From the NCBI RefSeq assembly GCF_008122525.1, contig NZ_VSRV01000001.1, positions 1,922,001-1,986,000 on the forward strand: 64,000 bases of DNA, given 5' to 3'. This stretch comes from Marinomonas sp. IMCC 4694 (lineage in GTDB: Bacteria > Pseudomonadota > Gammaproteobacteria > Pseudomonadales > Marinomonadaceae). The notes under the pieces are model-generated. The model worked only from the letters and a program-made list of their open reading frames with translations, was not told where the DNA came from and did not search any database. Position numbers and translations under genes: made by a program. Below are positions 44,689 to 52,558 of the stretch, in pieces (within the stretch, counting starts at the first letter, position 1; the number at the start of each line of letters is the position of its first letter).

Positions 44689-46548
44689 ATGAGCCGAATT
44701 CATTACCGCATCATATCATTAACCCTTGGCGCTTTTCTGCTGAGCGCGTGTCATTCCGTGAATTTAAACATGGAAAAGCCACGAGTCGTAACTCAAGCGG
44801 AAAATAAAAATCCAGCACAAGATGAAAGAACAGATTTACCCAGTATTTATCATCCATTAAAAGCATCAAGTGCGTCACAGCGAGTTATCAACGCCTACAA
44901 AGATGCACAGGTTTTTTATGGACAAGCTGAATACCAACAAGCCTTAACAACATTAACCGCTAATGTGTTGCCTAAGACGTCTAGCGTTCAATTTGAGGCT
45001 TATTTATTGGCCGCCGCCTCGGCGTCTGAATTAAACTATCTTGCAGACGCGTTGCATTATGTGCAATCTGCAGAAAAACTAGCGGTAGCGAGACGCTCAG
45101 ACAACCAAAATCGCTTAAAGCTCACACAAGCTTCTATTTTTGAACACGTTGATGACTGGTTAACTGTTATCAATTTGCGCATGGATTTGTCCTTCAGCCT
45201 GCCGCTCAGTGAAAAGCAAAAAAACGATGCTAAACTTTGGCTTGCTATACAAAGTCTCACCCAAAACGAACTTGAAGCGCTATTTCAACAGCAAAAACCC
45301 TTACTTAACGGCTGGCTTTCGATCAGTGAGATATTAAGAGACCCTTCTCTTTCCATTGAACAACAACTCACAATGTTTAGCCTGTGGCAAACGGGTAATC
45401 CCAATCACCCTGCGGCGATATCACCACCACATGACTTTCAAGTATTGTCCTCCGTTAAAGACATGGCCCCGCAGAAAATGGTTTTGCTTTTACCCATGAG
45501 CGGAAAATTAGAGCGCGCATCACAGGCTATTGTAGATGGCTTTTTTGCAGCTTATTACCGCCAGACTTCTGCAAGGCCTCAGGTTACGGTTATTAATACT
45601 GAAAACTACCCAAATATTATTGAAGCATTAGCCGCTGCCAATAATAGACAGCCAGACATCATTATTGGCCCATTACAGAAAAATAACGTGGCACAAATTA
45701 GCCGAGTAGTCTTGCCTTATCCTGTTATTGCACTTAATCAGCTGGATGTTAATCAGCACCCAAAAAACCTTTACCATTTCTCTTTAACCGCAGAAGATGA
45801 AATTCATGAGCTGATTAGTTTTGCGAAGCAGGAAGGTGCCAACAGCGCTGCTATTTTAAGCACCCAAGATACGTGGGCACTAAAACAAAGCGATGAGTTT
45901 CGTGTGGCTGCTGAAACAGAAAACGTCATCATTACGTCCAACCAATCCTACGCAAATACACCTAAGGGAAGACAAGACGCCATTCAGAAACTCTTGTTAG
46001 TCAATGAAAGCTATGGGCGCAAAAGCTTGGTTGAAACATGGACAGACACAAAGGTAGACAGCGTATCCCGGTCTCGTCGAGACTTAGACTATGTCTATTT
46101 TGTCGGTAAGTTAAACGATGCAAAGCAGATTAGACCCCTCTTGGACTTTTATTTCGCAGACACAATCCCCATGCTAGCAAGCAGCACTTTAAACGACAGT
46201 GCGCCTGACAATTCGATTAACCCTAGCGATATTGAACGCATTTTGTTTACTGAAGCCCCAGCACTCCTCCCGACAAATACGTCTCTTAATGAACTACCAA
46301 GCAATCAAAATTCTAATATATTGCGTCGTTTACAAGCATTGGGAGCCGACGCGTATTTGCTGGCAAATAAACACACCCTGTTTACTTTATTGCCAAGCAC
46401 TAAAATATCGGCAAATACTGGCATTATCACCATGGACAAAACCGGTGTTTTTCATAAGAGGCCGGAAATCATGACATACCGAAAAGGAAATTTGGTGTAT
46501 GCAAACAATCAGCTATTTTTTAAACAAAAAGAAGACACCCAAAAATAA
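44689..46548 (+). CDS. lpoA: Penicillin-binding protein activator LpoA
   Basis: A 619-residue outer-membrane lipoprotein that activates PBP1A from the periplasm. The lipobox is LLSAC after a short signal (SRIHYRIISLTLGAF). A TPR-like N-terminal domain (about 50-240) precedes a type-1 periplasmic-binding-protein fold (about 255-600; KMVLLLPMSGKLERASQAIVDG, DIIIGPLQKNNV). I chose ATG 44689 since it gives a normal lipoprotein signal; no Shine-Dalgarno sequence precedes it and only 31 nt separate it from the rsmI start. yraN and diaA follow, as in E. coli. Confidence 0.9.
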   Translation: MSRIHYRIISLTLGAFLLSACHSVNLNMEKPRVVTQAENKNPAQDERTDLPSIYHPLKASSASQRVINAYKDAQVFYGQAEYQQALTTLTANVLPKTSSVQFEAYLLAAASASELNYLADALHYVQSAEKLAVARRSDNQNRLKLTQASIFEHVDDWLTVINLRMDLSFSLPLSEKQKNDAKLWLAIQSLTQNELEALFQQQKPLLNGWLSISEILRDPSLSIEQQLTMFSLWQTGNPNHPAAISPPHDFQVLSSVKDMAPQKMVLLLPMSGKLERASQAIVDGFFAAYYRQTSARPQVTVINTENYPNIIEALAAANNRQPDIIIGPLQKNNVAQISRVVLPYPVIALNQLDVNQHPKNLYHFSLTAEDEIHELISFAKQEGANSAAILSTQDTWALKQSDEFRVAAETENVIITSNQSYANTPKGRQDAIQKLLLVNESYGRKSLVETWTDTKVDSVSRSRRDLDYVYFVGKLNDAKQIRPLLDFYFADTIPMLASSTLNDSAPDNSINPSDIERILFTEAPALLPTNTSLNELPSNQNSNILRRLQALGADAYLLANKHTLFTLLPSTKISANTGIITMDKTGVFHKRPEIMTYRKGNLVYANNQLFFKQKEDTQK

Positions 46549-46882
46549 TGGCGAAAAAGCCGAGCAAGCCGCTGAACTATTCTTGCGAGAACAAGGCCTT
46601 CGTTTTGTTGAACGAAACTTCTTTTGCCGAATCGGTGAAATCGATCTGATTTTCGCAGATAAAGACACCTATGTATTTATTGAGGTACGCTATCGCGCAA
46701 CCAACACCCACGGGAATGCAGCAGAAAGCCTTGGTAGATCAAAACTAAAAAAGGTTCGCAACAGTGCCGCATTATGGCTGCAAAAAAACAATCAAGTGAA
46801 CAGTGCCTGTCGCTTTGACACGGTGTTGTTTGATAAAAAAATTGACCGACACCATTTAACATGGCTTAAAGCAGTATTTTAA
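46499..46882 (+). CDS. yraN: YraN/UPF0102 family nuclease-like protein
   Basis: A 127-residue protein of the UPF0102 family with the restriction-endonuclease-like core: GEIDLIFADKDTYVFIEVRYR carries the (E)-D-ExK-type residues, though the usual ExK reads EVR here. It is conserved next to lpoA in gammaproteobacteria; function unproven. ATG 46499 has AAGGA about 9 nt upstream and overlaps the lpoA 3' end by 50 nt. Confidence 0.88.
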   Translation: MQTISYFLNKKKTPKNNGEKAEQAAELFLREQGLRFVERNFFCRIGEIDLIFADKDTYVFIEVRYRATNTHGNAAESLGRSKLKKVRNSAALWLQKNNQVNSACRFDTVLFDKKIDRHHLTWLKAVF

Positions 46883-46887
46883 ACACT

Positions 46888-47481
46888 ATGGATTTTCAAG
46901 AAGCAATTTATACCCAATTCGCCCAGAGCTTTGAGGCCCAGCAGCAAGCTCTCGAGAGCTTACCACCTTATATAGAGCATGCAGCCAAGGTGATTTTTTC
47001 AAGCCTAGCCTCCGGCGGAAAAATTATTTGCATCGGCAACAGCACCGGGTCACATTTATCGCAATATTTCAGCACCTTAATGCTGGACAGAATGGACAGA
47101 GAACGCCCAGGCTTACCCGCCATCAATCTCAGTGGTGATGGCTCTGCATTATTGGCTATTACTCATAATGACAGTTATCACGATGTTTTTTCAAAGCAAA
47201 TTACCGCCTTAGGCAACCCTGGAGACATTTTGTTTGTCATTGCAAATCGTGGCAACACTTCGCCCATTATACAGGCCATACAAGCCGCCCATGAGCGTAA
47301 AATGAGCATAGTCGCCATGACCAGCCCAGAAGCCAAAAACGTATCTTCACTCACTTCACAAGACGATACTGAAATTAAAATAAATCTGTTAGGCACGGCT
47401 CGCGTTCATGAGTGTCAAATTTCAGTCATTCATATTTTAGTCGATTTAATTGAGCGCCAACTATTTGGTTACGATGAGTAG
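46888..47481 (+). CDS. diaA: SIS-domain protein DiaA
   Basis: A 197-residue sugar-isomerase-fold protein related to GmhA. In E. coli, DiaA tetramers bind DnaA and promote timely initiation at oriC. Seen here are the SIS segments IICIGNSTGSHLSQYFS and DILFVIANRGNTSPIIQAI. I prefer DiaA over phosphoheptose isomerase because of the position in the rsmI/lpoA-yraN-diaA cluster, as in E. coli. It begins 5 nt after yraN. Confidence 0.85.
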   Translation: MDFQEAIYTQFAQSFEAQQQALESLPPYIEHAAKVIFSSLASGGKIICIGNSTGSHLSQYFSTLMLDRMDRERPGLPAINLSGDGSALLAITHNDSYHDVFSKQITALGNPGDILFVIANRGNTSPIIQAIQAAHERKMSIVAMTSPEAKNVSSLTSQDDTEIKINLLGTARVHECQISVIHILVDLIERQLFGYDE

Positions 47482-47525
47482 CAAGCTATCGTGCTAGCAC
47501 GCCTAGGCATCGCTCAATAACGTAA

Positions 47526-47548
47526 AAAGTCGCCCACAAGGCGACTTT
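47526..47548. terminator. Intrinsic terminator between diaA and sspB
   Basis: AAAGTCGCC (47526-47534) pairs with GGCGACTTT (47540-47548) around CACAA. The T-run is better on the minus strand (serving sspB), with a shorter one on the plus strand for diaA. Confidence 0.78.
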
Positions 47549-47579
47549 GAATGAGATAAACAGCGCTAAAAGCCGTCGC

Positions 47580-47957
47580 TCATTTTACTATTTTAAGCTG
47601 AAAACCTTTTTTTGGTTCGGGCGGTGTCGGAGTCGGCGCCTTTGTGAAAGCTTCTTCTGGGAAAACGAAGCCATCACCATTCTCTTTGGCATATAAAGCC
47701 AACGCCGCTTGAATAGGCACATATACCTGCATAGGTTTACCACTAAACCGAGCCTCAAATGACACCGCTTCTTTATCCATGATCAAATGGCGCACAGCAG
47801 ACATACTAATATTCAATACGATTTGCCCGTCTTTGACGAACTCCGTAGGAATCACGACATCTTCGTACTCTGCATTCACCAAAAGATAAGGTGTCATATT
47901 ATTATCGGCCACCCATGAGTAGGCCGCATTTAACAAATAAGATCGTTTGGGTAACAT
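47580..47957 (-). CDS. sspB: ClpXP protease specificity-enhancing factor SspB
   Basis: A 125-residue adaptor that tethers ssrA-tagged peptides to ClpXP. The N-terminal substrate-binding domain (about 1-105; AAYSWVADNNMTPYLLVNAEY, LNISMSAVRHL) ends in a flexible tail with the ClpX-binding motif at the C-terminus (KKGFQLKIVK). It follows sspA on the same strand after about 100 nt, but an intrinsic terminator lies between them. Confidence 0.94.
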   Translation of the reverse strand: MLPKRSYLLNAAYSWVADNNMTPYLLVNAEYEDVVIPTEFVKDGQIVLNISMSAVRHLIMDKEAVSFEARFSGKPMQVYVPIQAALALYAKENGDGFVFPEEAFTKAPTPTPPEPKKGFQLKIVK

Positions 47958-47998
47958 GTTGTCTCCTAGCGAACCAAAGAATAAGATAAAAAATCATG

Positions 47999-48019
47999 AA
48001 AAAAGGAGCACTAAGCTCC
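47999..48019 (-). terminator. Intrinsic terminator between sspA and sspB
   Basis: On the minus strand GGAGC (48019-48015) pairs with GCTCC (48009-48005) and six T follow (48004-47999). It lies 40 nt beyond sspA and before the sspB start, so it should cut sspB transcription from the sspA promoter at least in part. Confidence 0.72.
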
Positions 48020-48058
48020 TCTTTTGACAGTAGATAAAACCAAGATCATCACCTTGAC

Positions 48059-48691
48059 TTAATCTAGACGCATTTCCTGCTCTGCCTCAGACAAGCTTTC
48101 TTGGAAAGACTCGCGAGCAAAAACAAGATCCATATACTTGTATAACGCCCTAGCTTGCTCTTTTGGAATCTCTACACCAAGCGCAGGCAGACGCCATAAG
48201 ATAGGCGCTAAACAACAGTCTACTATCGTAAACTCATCACTCATGAAGTAGGGCTTTTCTTCAAAGATTGGCGTAACGTTCAATAAACCTTCACGAAGTT
48301 CTTTTTGAGCCTGAGCCACAGCGTCTTTGTCTTTGCTTGAAAGAATCAAATCGACCAGTTTTGCCCAGTCACGCTGAATACGATACATAAACAATCGACT
48401 TTCAGCACGAGCAACGGGGTATACCGGCAATAATGGCGGATGCGGAAAACGCTCATCCAAATATTCCATCATCACATTTGGCTCATACAGAACCAAGTCG
48501 CGGTCGACTAAGGCAGGCAGCTCATTGTATGGATTAACGTCTGCCAGTTCATCTGGCTTGTTAAATGGGTCTACATCTATGATGTCTACTGTGACGGCTT
48601 TTTCAGCCAATACAATACGAACTCGATGGCTATAATGATCTTCTCCATCAGAGAAGAACGTCATTGAGGAGCGCTTTGCAATAACACCCAT
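48059..48691 (-). CDS. sspA: Stringent starvation protein A
   Basis: A 210-residue GST-fold protein that binds RNA polymerase and acts in stationary-phase and acid responses. A thioredoxin-like domain (about 8-85; SHRVRIVLAEKAVTVDIIDVDP) and a helical domain (about 95-205; SDEFTIVDCCLAPILWRLP) are seen. The ATG follows AGGGGTTAG. The 330 nt upstream, to the rpsI stop, hold a leader hairpin and the rpsI terminator. Confidence 0.94.
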   Translation of the reverse strand: MGVIAKRSSMTFFSDGEDHYSHRVRIVLAEKAVTVDIIDVDPFNKPDELADVNPYNELPALVDRDLVLYEPNVMMEYLDERFPHPPLLPVYPVARAESRLFMYRIQRDWAKLVDLILSSKDKDAVAQAQKELREGLLNVTPIFEEKPYFMSDEFTIVDCCLAPILWRLPALGVEIPKEQARALYKYMDLVFARESFQESLSEAEQEMRLD

Positions 48692-48719
48692 GTCTAACCC
48701 CTATTTTGAAAATATCAAC

Positions 48720-48740
48720 ATCCCCTTCAAAAGAGGGGAT
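48720..48740 (-). promoter_or_regulatory. Hairpin in the sspA 5' leader
   Basis: ATCCCCT (48720-48726) pairs perfectly with AGGGGAT (48734-48740) around a 7-nt loop. It ends 28 nt before the sspA ATG. The sspA ribosome binding site itself reads AGGGG, so the CCCCT arm could also pair with it instead. In the rest of 48741-48968 I see nothing I can assign. Confidence 0.45.
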
Positions 48741-48970
48741 ACAGTAGAATACGACAACGAAGTAAGTGAAGTGCGACCAACTTCGTCAGCAAAAAAAACG
48801 TTCACGAAACCTTTACTACGATTGCGCTTAACGTACCTTGAAAGATGCGATAAAAACCAATCGCCCAAAGACAATGAAATTCAGAGAGGGTTATTCTAAC
48901 ACCATTTAAGATATTTTTTCTTAGAAAAACCCATTCGTTGAAAAGATTACGATTGCTTTCTTTTGGACAA

Positions 48971-49002
48971 AAAAAACGCTTGACGAGAGCGCCAAGCGTT
49001 TT
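48971..49002 (-). terminator. Intrinsic terminator of rplM-rpsI
   Basis: On the minus strand AAAACGCTTG pairs with CAAGCGTTTT around a 10-nt loop and ends in eight T. It lies 20 nt past the rpsI stop. Confidence 0.92.
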
Positions 49003-49021
49003 AAGCATTCTAAAGCGAAAA

Positions 49022-49414
49022 TTAACGCTTAGAGAACTGAGGACGACGACGTGCTTTGCGTAGACCCACTTTCTTACGTTCAACTTCACGAGAGTCGCGT
49101 GTTACGAATCCTGCAGAACGTAGAGTACGACGTAGAGTCTCATCGTATTGCATCAATGCACGTGTGATACCATGACGGATCGCACCAGCTTGACCAGAGA
49201 TACCACCACCTTTAACAGTGATGTAAACGTCAAATTTTTCAGTAGCGCCAACAAGTTCAAGAGGCTGACGAACAACCATTTGAGCCGTTTCGCGACCGAA
49301 GTACTGAGAAAGAGTACGGTTATTGATAACTAGGTTACCAGAACCCGCTTTAAGGAACACACGAGCGGTAGACGTTTTACGACGACCTGTACCGTAGTAT
49401 TGAGTAGCTGACAT
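49022..49414 (-). CDS. rpsI: 30S ribosomal protein S9
   Basis: A 130-residue S9. It begins with SATQYYGTGRRKTSTARVFL and ends in the basic tail KKVGLRKARRRPQFSKR, whose last Arg reaches the P-site tRNA. It follows rplM by 14 nt, the standard L13-S9 operon. Confidence 0.98.
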   Translation of the reverse strand: MSATQYYGTGRRKTSTARVFLKAGSGNLVINNRTLSQYFGRETAQMVVRQPLELVGATEKFDVYITVKGGGISGQAGAIRHGITRALMQYDETLRRTLRSAGFVTRDSREVERKKVGLRKARRRPQFSKR

Positions 49415-49428
49415 AATGATCTTCCGTA

Positions 49429-49857
49429 TTAAATGTTAAGGGCTTGAGGCTGTTGAGCAGCATGTGGATGCTCAGTACCAGCGTACACTTTCATTTTCTT
49501 GTGCATTGCACGGCCCAATGGACCTTTTGGCAACATACCTTTTACGGCGATTTCAAGAACACGCTGTGGAGCATGATCAATCAACTTCTCGAAATTCATA
49601 GAACGCAAGCCGCCTGGATAACCAGTATGGCGGTAGTATTGTTTAGCCGCTGCTTTATTACCAGTAACGTGAATTTTCTCAGCGTTAACAACAACGATGT
49701 AATCGCCTGTATCAACGTGTGGAGTGTATTCCGCTTTATGCTTACCACGTAGACGGCGAGCAATTTCAGTAGCCAAGCGGCCTAATGTTTTGCCTTCAGC
49801 ATCAACCACGAACCAGTCGCGGCGAACTTCAGCAGGTTTAGCTGTAAAAGTTTTCAT
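49429..49857 (-). CDS. rplM: 50S ribosomal protein L13
   Basis: A 142-residue L13, an early assembly protein of the large subunit. Start ATG 49855-49857 gives MKTFTAKPAEVRRDWFVVD with AAGGG 8 nt upstream; the preceding in-frame TTG is not needed. The leader of up to 150 nt contains a 16-bp interrupted palindrome (49918-49933, CAAATAT/ATATTTG). E. coli L13 autoregulates this operon; whether that applies here cannot be read from the sequence. Confidence 0.98.
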   Translation of the reverse strand: MKTFTAKPAEVRRDWFVVDAEGKTLGRLATEIARRLRGKHKAEYTPHVDTGDYIVVVNAEKIHVTGNKAAAKQYYRHTGYPGGLRSMNFEKLIDHAPQRVLEIAVKGMLPKGPLGRAMHKKMKVYAGTEHPHAAQQPQALNI

Positions 49858-50008
49858 CAAAAAACCCTTTCAATACACGTGCTCAATGACACGCTATACC
49901 TATTATTATTGGTTGGCCAAATATACATATTTGATCAACGTACACTTACCTCTAAAAAGGCGAGCGAAGTATATACCACAGAGGCGTAAGAAGAAAGCCA
50001 AAAGAACC

Positions 50009-51109
50009 TTAAGGACGATGCTCCAAAGACAAATATTCTTCAGATTGCATCTCTAATAATCGGCTGACCGTACGGTCGTACTCGAAACTCAATCGGCTGC
50101 CGGTATAAATGTCTGGGATAGCCACTTCAGCTGAGAAAATCACCTTTACATGGCGATCATAAAACTCATCAACCAAGTTAATAAATCGCCTTGCTAAGTC
50201 GTCTCGTGAAGCGTCCATCTGAGGTAAGTTAGAAATAATTACCGTGTTATACAATCGTGCTATTTCTATATAGTCAACCTGACTCCGTGGGCCGTCGCAG
50301 AGGGCTTTGATGTCAAACCAAGCCATGCCCTCACAACTTCTCAATAACGGAATTTCCCGACCTTCTATTTCCGCCGAGCCCCCTTCTGAAATATGAGATG
50401 CATCAGAGATTAGGCTCGTAAATCGATCATGCAGCTCTTTATCCGCCGAATCGCTTAATGGGAAATGATACAATTTCGCCTGCTTCAAAGTGCGTAAACG
50501 GTAATCTATCCCCCCATCTATGTTCATCACCTTGGTGTGTTTTTTCACAAGCTCAATGGCAGGCAAAAAGCGCGCACGCTGCAAACCATTTTTATACAAA
50601 CCATCTGGGGCAATATTAGAGGTCGCCACCAAGGTCGTACCATTTTCAAACAATACCTCTAACAAACCAGCTAATATCATTGCATCGGTTATATCCGTCA
50701 CAAAAAACTCATCAAAGCAAAGCACGTGAGCTTTGTCTGCAATTTGTTTCCCGACAATTTCCAAGGGATTTTTGACATCATGAAGCTTTCGAAGCTCTTG
50801 ATGGACCATTTGCATAAATCGATGAAAATGCAACCGCATTTTTCTGTCCGTCGGTAAACAGTCGAAAAACGTATCCATTAGATAGGTTTTCCCACGACCT
50901 ACCCCACCCCAAAAATACAATCCTTGCTCAACAACGGGCGGCTTCTTTTTGAGAAAGCGCCCTAATAGACCACTTGATGGCTTTTCTGCCTGACGGGCAA
51001 CAATACGGTCAAATAAATTTTGGAGCGCCTCGACAGCCTCTTCTTGCGCTGGGTCGTAGCTGAAGTCTTCTCTTGTTAGATCTTGCTTATAACGCGTTAT
51101 TGGTGTCAT
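50009..51109 (-). CDS. zapE: Cell division ATPase ZapE (AFG1 family)
   Basis: A 366-residue AAA-type P-loop ATPase that affects Z-ring stability in E. coli. Walker A is WGGVGRGKTYLMD and Walker B HVLCFDEFFVTDI; sensor segment TLVATSNIAPDGLY and an Arg-rich stretch NGLQRARFLPAI follow. It is conserved beside rplM-rpsI and zapG in gammaproteobacteria. It diverges from zapG with 128 nt between. Confidence 0.93.
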   Translation of the reverse strand: MTPITRYKQDLTREDFSYDPAQEEAVEALQNLFDRIVARQAEKPSSGLLGRFLKKKPPVVEQGLYFWGGVGRGKTYLMDTFFDCLPTDRKMRLHFHRFMQMVHQELRKLHDVKNPLEIVGKQIADKAHVLCFDEFFVTDITDAMILAGLLEVLFENGTTLVATSNIAPDGLYKNGLQRARFLPAIELVKKHTKVMNIDGGIDYRLRTLKQAKLYHFPLSDSADKELHDRFTSLISDASHISEGGSAEIEGREIPLLRSCEGMAWFDIKALCDGPRSQVDYIEIARLYNTVIISNLPQMDASRDDLARRFINLVDEFYDRHVKVIFSAEVAIPDIYTGSRLSFEYDRTVSRLLEMQSEEYLSLEHRP

Positions 51110-51237
51110 CGCCGCTCTTTCGTTCGATTAATAAATTTAAGTGTATCCTAACAAATTGCAACGATAACAACACCTATCACGCTGTTATCGTTGGGTAGGT
51201 TTCGCTATAATGATTTATCTGTTTTTTGGAGAAAGTC

Positions 51238-51690
51238 ATGAACTTAGAAGAATTCAACATCATTATCTTTATTACCGGCATCATTGCCGGCTGCATCGTT
51301 ACACTCGCCTTTAAAAGCATTACCAATAAAAGCAACAAGCAAACCAACACAAACTCTAACACCATCACCATGAAGTCTTTACAACAAGAGTTGGACAATA
51401 AACAGGTGATGATTGACAATTTTTTCACTGACAGCAGTGAACATCTAAGCTCGATTGAAAAACGCATCGCAGACCTTAGAAGCAGCCTATCTGATAACGC
51501 CAGCCAATTAAGCCACGTTAAAATCAGCAAAAGCCTTATCGTAAGTAATGAGGAAGTATCAGAACTCCCCTCTATGATGGAACCACCAAGAGATTACGCG
51601 CTAAAAAATGCGCAAGAACCTGGCATGCTCAGTGATACGTTTGGCTTAGACGATAAAGACGCGGATCTTGAACCAAGACGTAACATGTAA
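51238..51690 (+). CDS. zapG: DUF1043 protein ZapG (YhcB)
   Basis: A 150-residue inner-membrane protein: one N-terminal helix (about 7-25, IIIFITGIIAGCIVTLAF), a coiled coil (about 42-95) and a disordered acidic tail. YhcB/ZapG links envelope synthesis with division and interacts with the cytoskeleton in E. coli. I chose ATG 51238 because GGAG is 7 nt upstream; an ATG at 51226 lacks one. Confidence 0.88.
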   Translation: MNLEEFNIIIFITGIIAGCIVTLAFKSITNKSNKQTNTNSNTITMKSLQQELDNKQVMIDNFFTDSSEHLSSIEKRIADLRSSLSDNASQLSHVKISKSLIVSNEEVSELPSMMEPPRDYALKNAQEPGMLSDTFGLDDKDADLEPRRNM

Positions 51691-51710
51691 TTAAACATCA
51701 CAACGTGATT

Positions 51711-51738
51711 AAAAGGGCCCATTATAAAAGCCCTTTTT
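51711..51738. terminator. Bidirectional terminator between zapG and the Nif3-like gene
   Basis: AAAAGGGC (51711-51718) pairs with GCCCTTTT (51730-51737), with T-runs on both strands, between converging genes. Confidence 0.85.
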
Positions 51739-51778
51739 TATTCCCTATAATTCCGAGTTGTAATGCCACACTCAACCG

Positions 51779-52540
51779 TTAAGCCGGATTGTCTACGTCG
51801 ATAAATACCGCGTCTAAACCATGCTGTTCAGATAAAAATTTTGCTATAGATTTTACACCAAAACGCTCGGTAGCGTGGTGCCCCGCCGCAACAAAATGAA
51901 TGCCTAACTCCCTTGCAATATGAATAGTCTGTTCAGACACTTCGCCGGTAATAAATACATCCGCCCCAGCGGATACAGCTTGCTCAATATAGCCCTGCGC
52001 ACCGCCCGTACAAAGCGCCACTCGCTGGATATCGGCCTCGTTCACGCACTCAAATAACACTTCCCTATTTACAGCCGCTGTAACTAAACGGTAAAAATCC
52101 GCTTTAGCAATCGGCGCAAGCAAAGACCCAACAATACCAATACCCTCTTCAATTGGCACACCCGTCTGCAGCGCCTCTCGATCAACAAGCCCCAGCGCAT
52201 CCCCCAGCCCCGCATTGTTGCCCAATGTAGGGTGCGCATCTAATGGCAGGTGATAACCATACAAGTTAATGTCATTTTTAATCAAAGCAGCAAGGCGACG
52301 ATACTTCATCCCTACGACACGAGGGTCTTCGTTTTTCCAAAAATAGCCATGATGGACAACAATCGCATCCGCTCGGTACTCAATAGCAGCATCGATAAGC
52401 GCTTGACAGGCCGTCACCCCCGTAACAACTCGGTTAATGTCTTTTTTTCCTTCCACCTGTAAGCCATTGGGCGCATAATCTTTAAAACGATTTGGACTCA
52501 ATGTCTTATCAAGCAATAACTCAAATTCACTGCGCAGCAA
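51779..52540 (-). CDS. Nif3-like dinuclear metal protein (YbgI type), TTG start
   Basis: A 253-residue member of the NIF3/GTP cyclohydrolase I type 2 family, a toroidal hexamer with two metals in each site. Metal residues are visible in AIVVHHGYFWK, GYHLPLDAHP and AAGHHATERFG. The physiological reaction is unsettled. The start is TTG 52538-52540 with AAGGGG spaced about 5-6 nt; no closer ATG exists near the conserved N-terminus. Only 18 nt separate it from the divergent degS start. Confidence 0.9.
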   Translation of the reverse strand: MLRSEFELLLDKTLSPNRFKDYAPNGLQVEGKKDINRVVTGVTACQALIDAAIEYRADAIVVHHGYFWKNEDPRVVGMKYRRLAALIKNDINLYGYHLPLDAHPTLGNNAGLGDALGLVDREALQTGVPIEEGIGIVGSLLAPIAKADFYRLVTAAVNREVLFECVNEADIQRVALCTGGAQGYIEQAVSAGADVFITGEVSEQTIHIARELGIHFVAAGHHATERFGVKSIAKFLSEQHGLDAVFIDVDNPA

Positions 52541-52558
52541 AACAACCCCTTAGTCTTT

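Noticed and set aside
48690..48899. 69-codon plus-strand frame in the sspA upstream region
   Set aside because: It has no ribosome binding site, overlaps the sspA start codon, and spans the sspA leader hairpin. Nothing in it is recognisable.
49918..49933. Interrupted palindrome in the rplM leader as an operator
   Set aside because: The sequence is AT-only apart from its ends, and such repeats are common by chance. I found no matching copy at another promoter in the window.
49724..50056. 110-codon plus-strand frame opposite rplM and its leader
   Set aside because: It is antisense to a highly conserved ribosomal gene and shows no ribosome binding site or recognisable domain.
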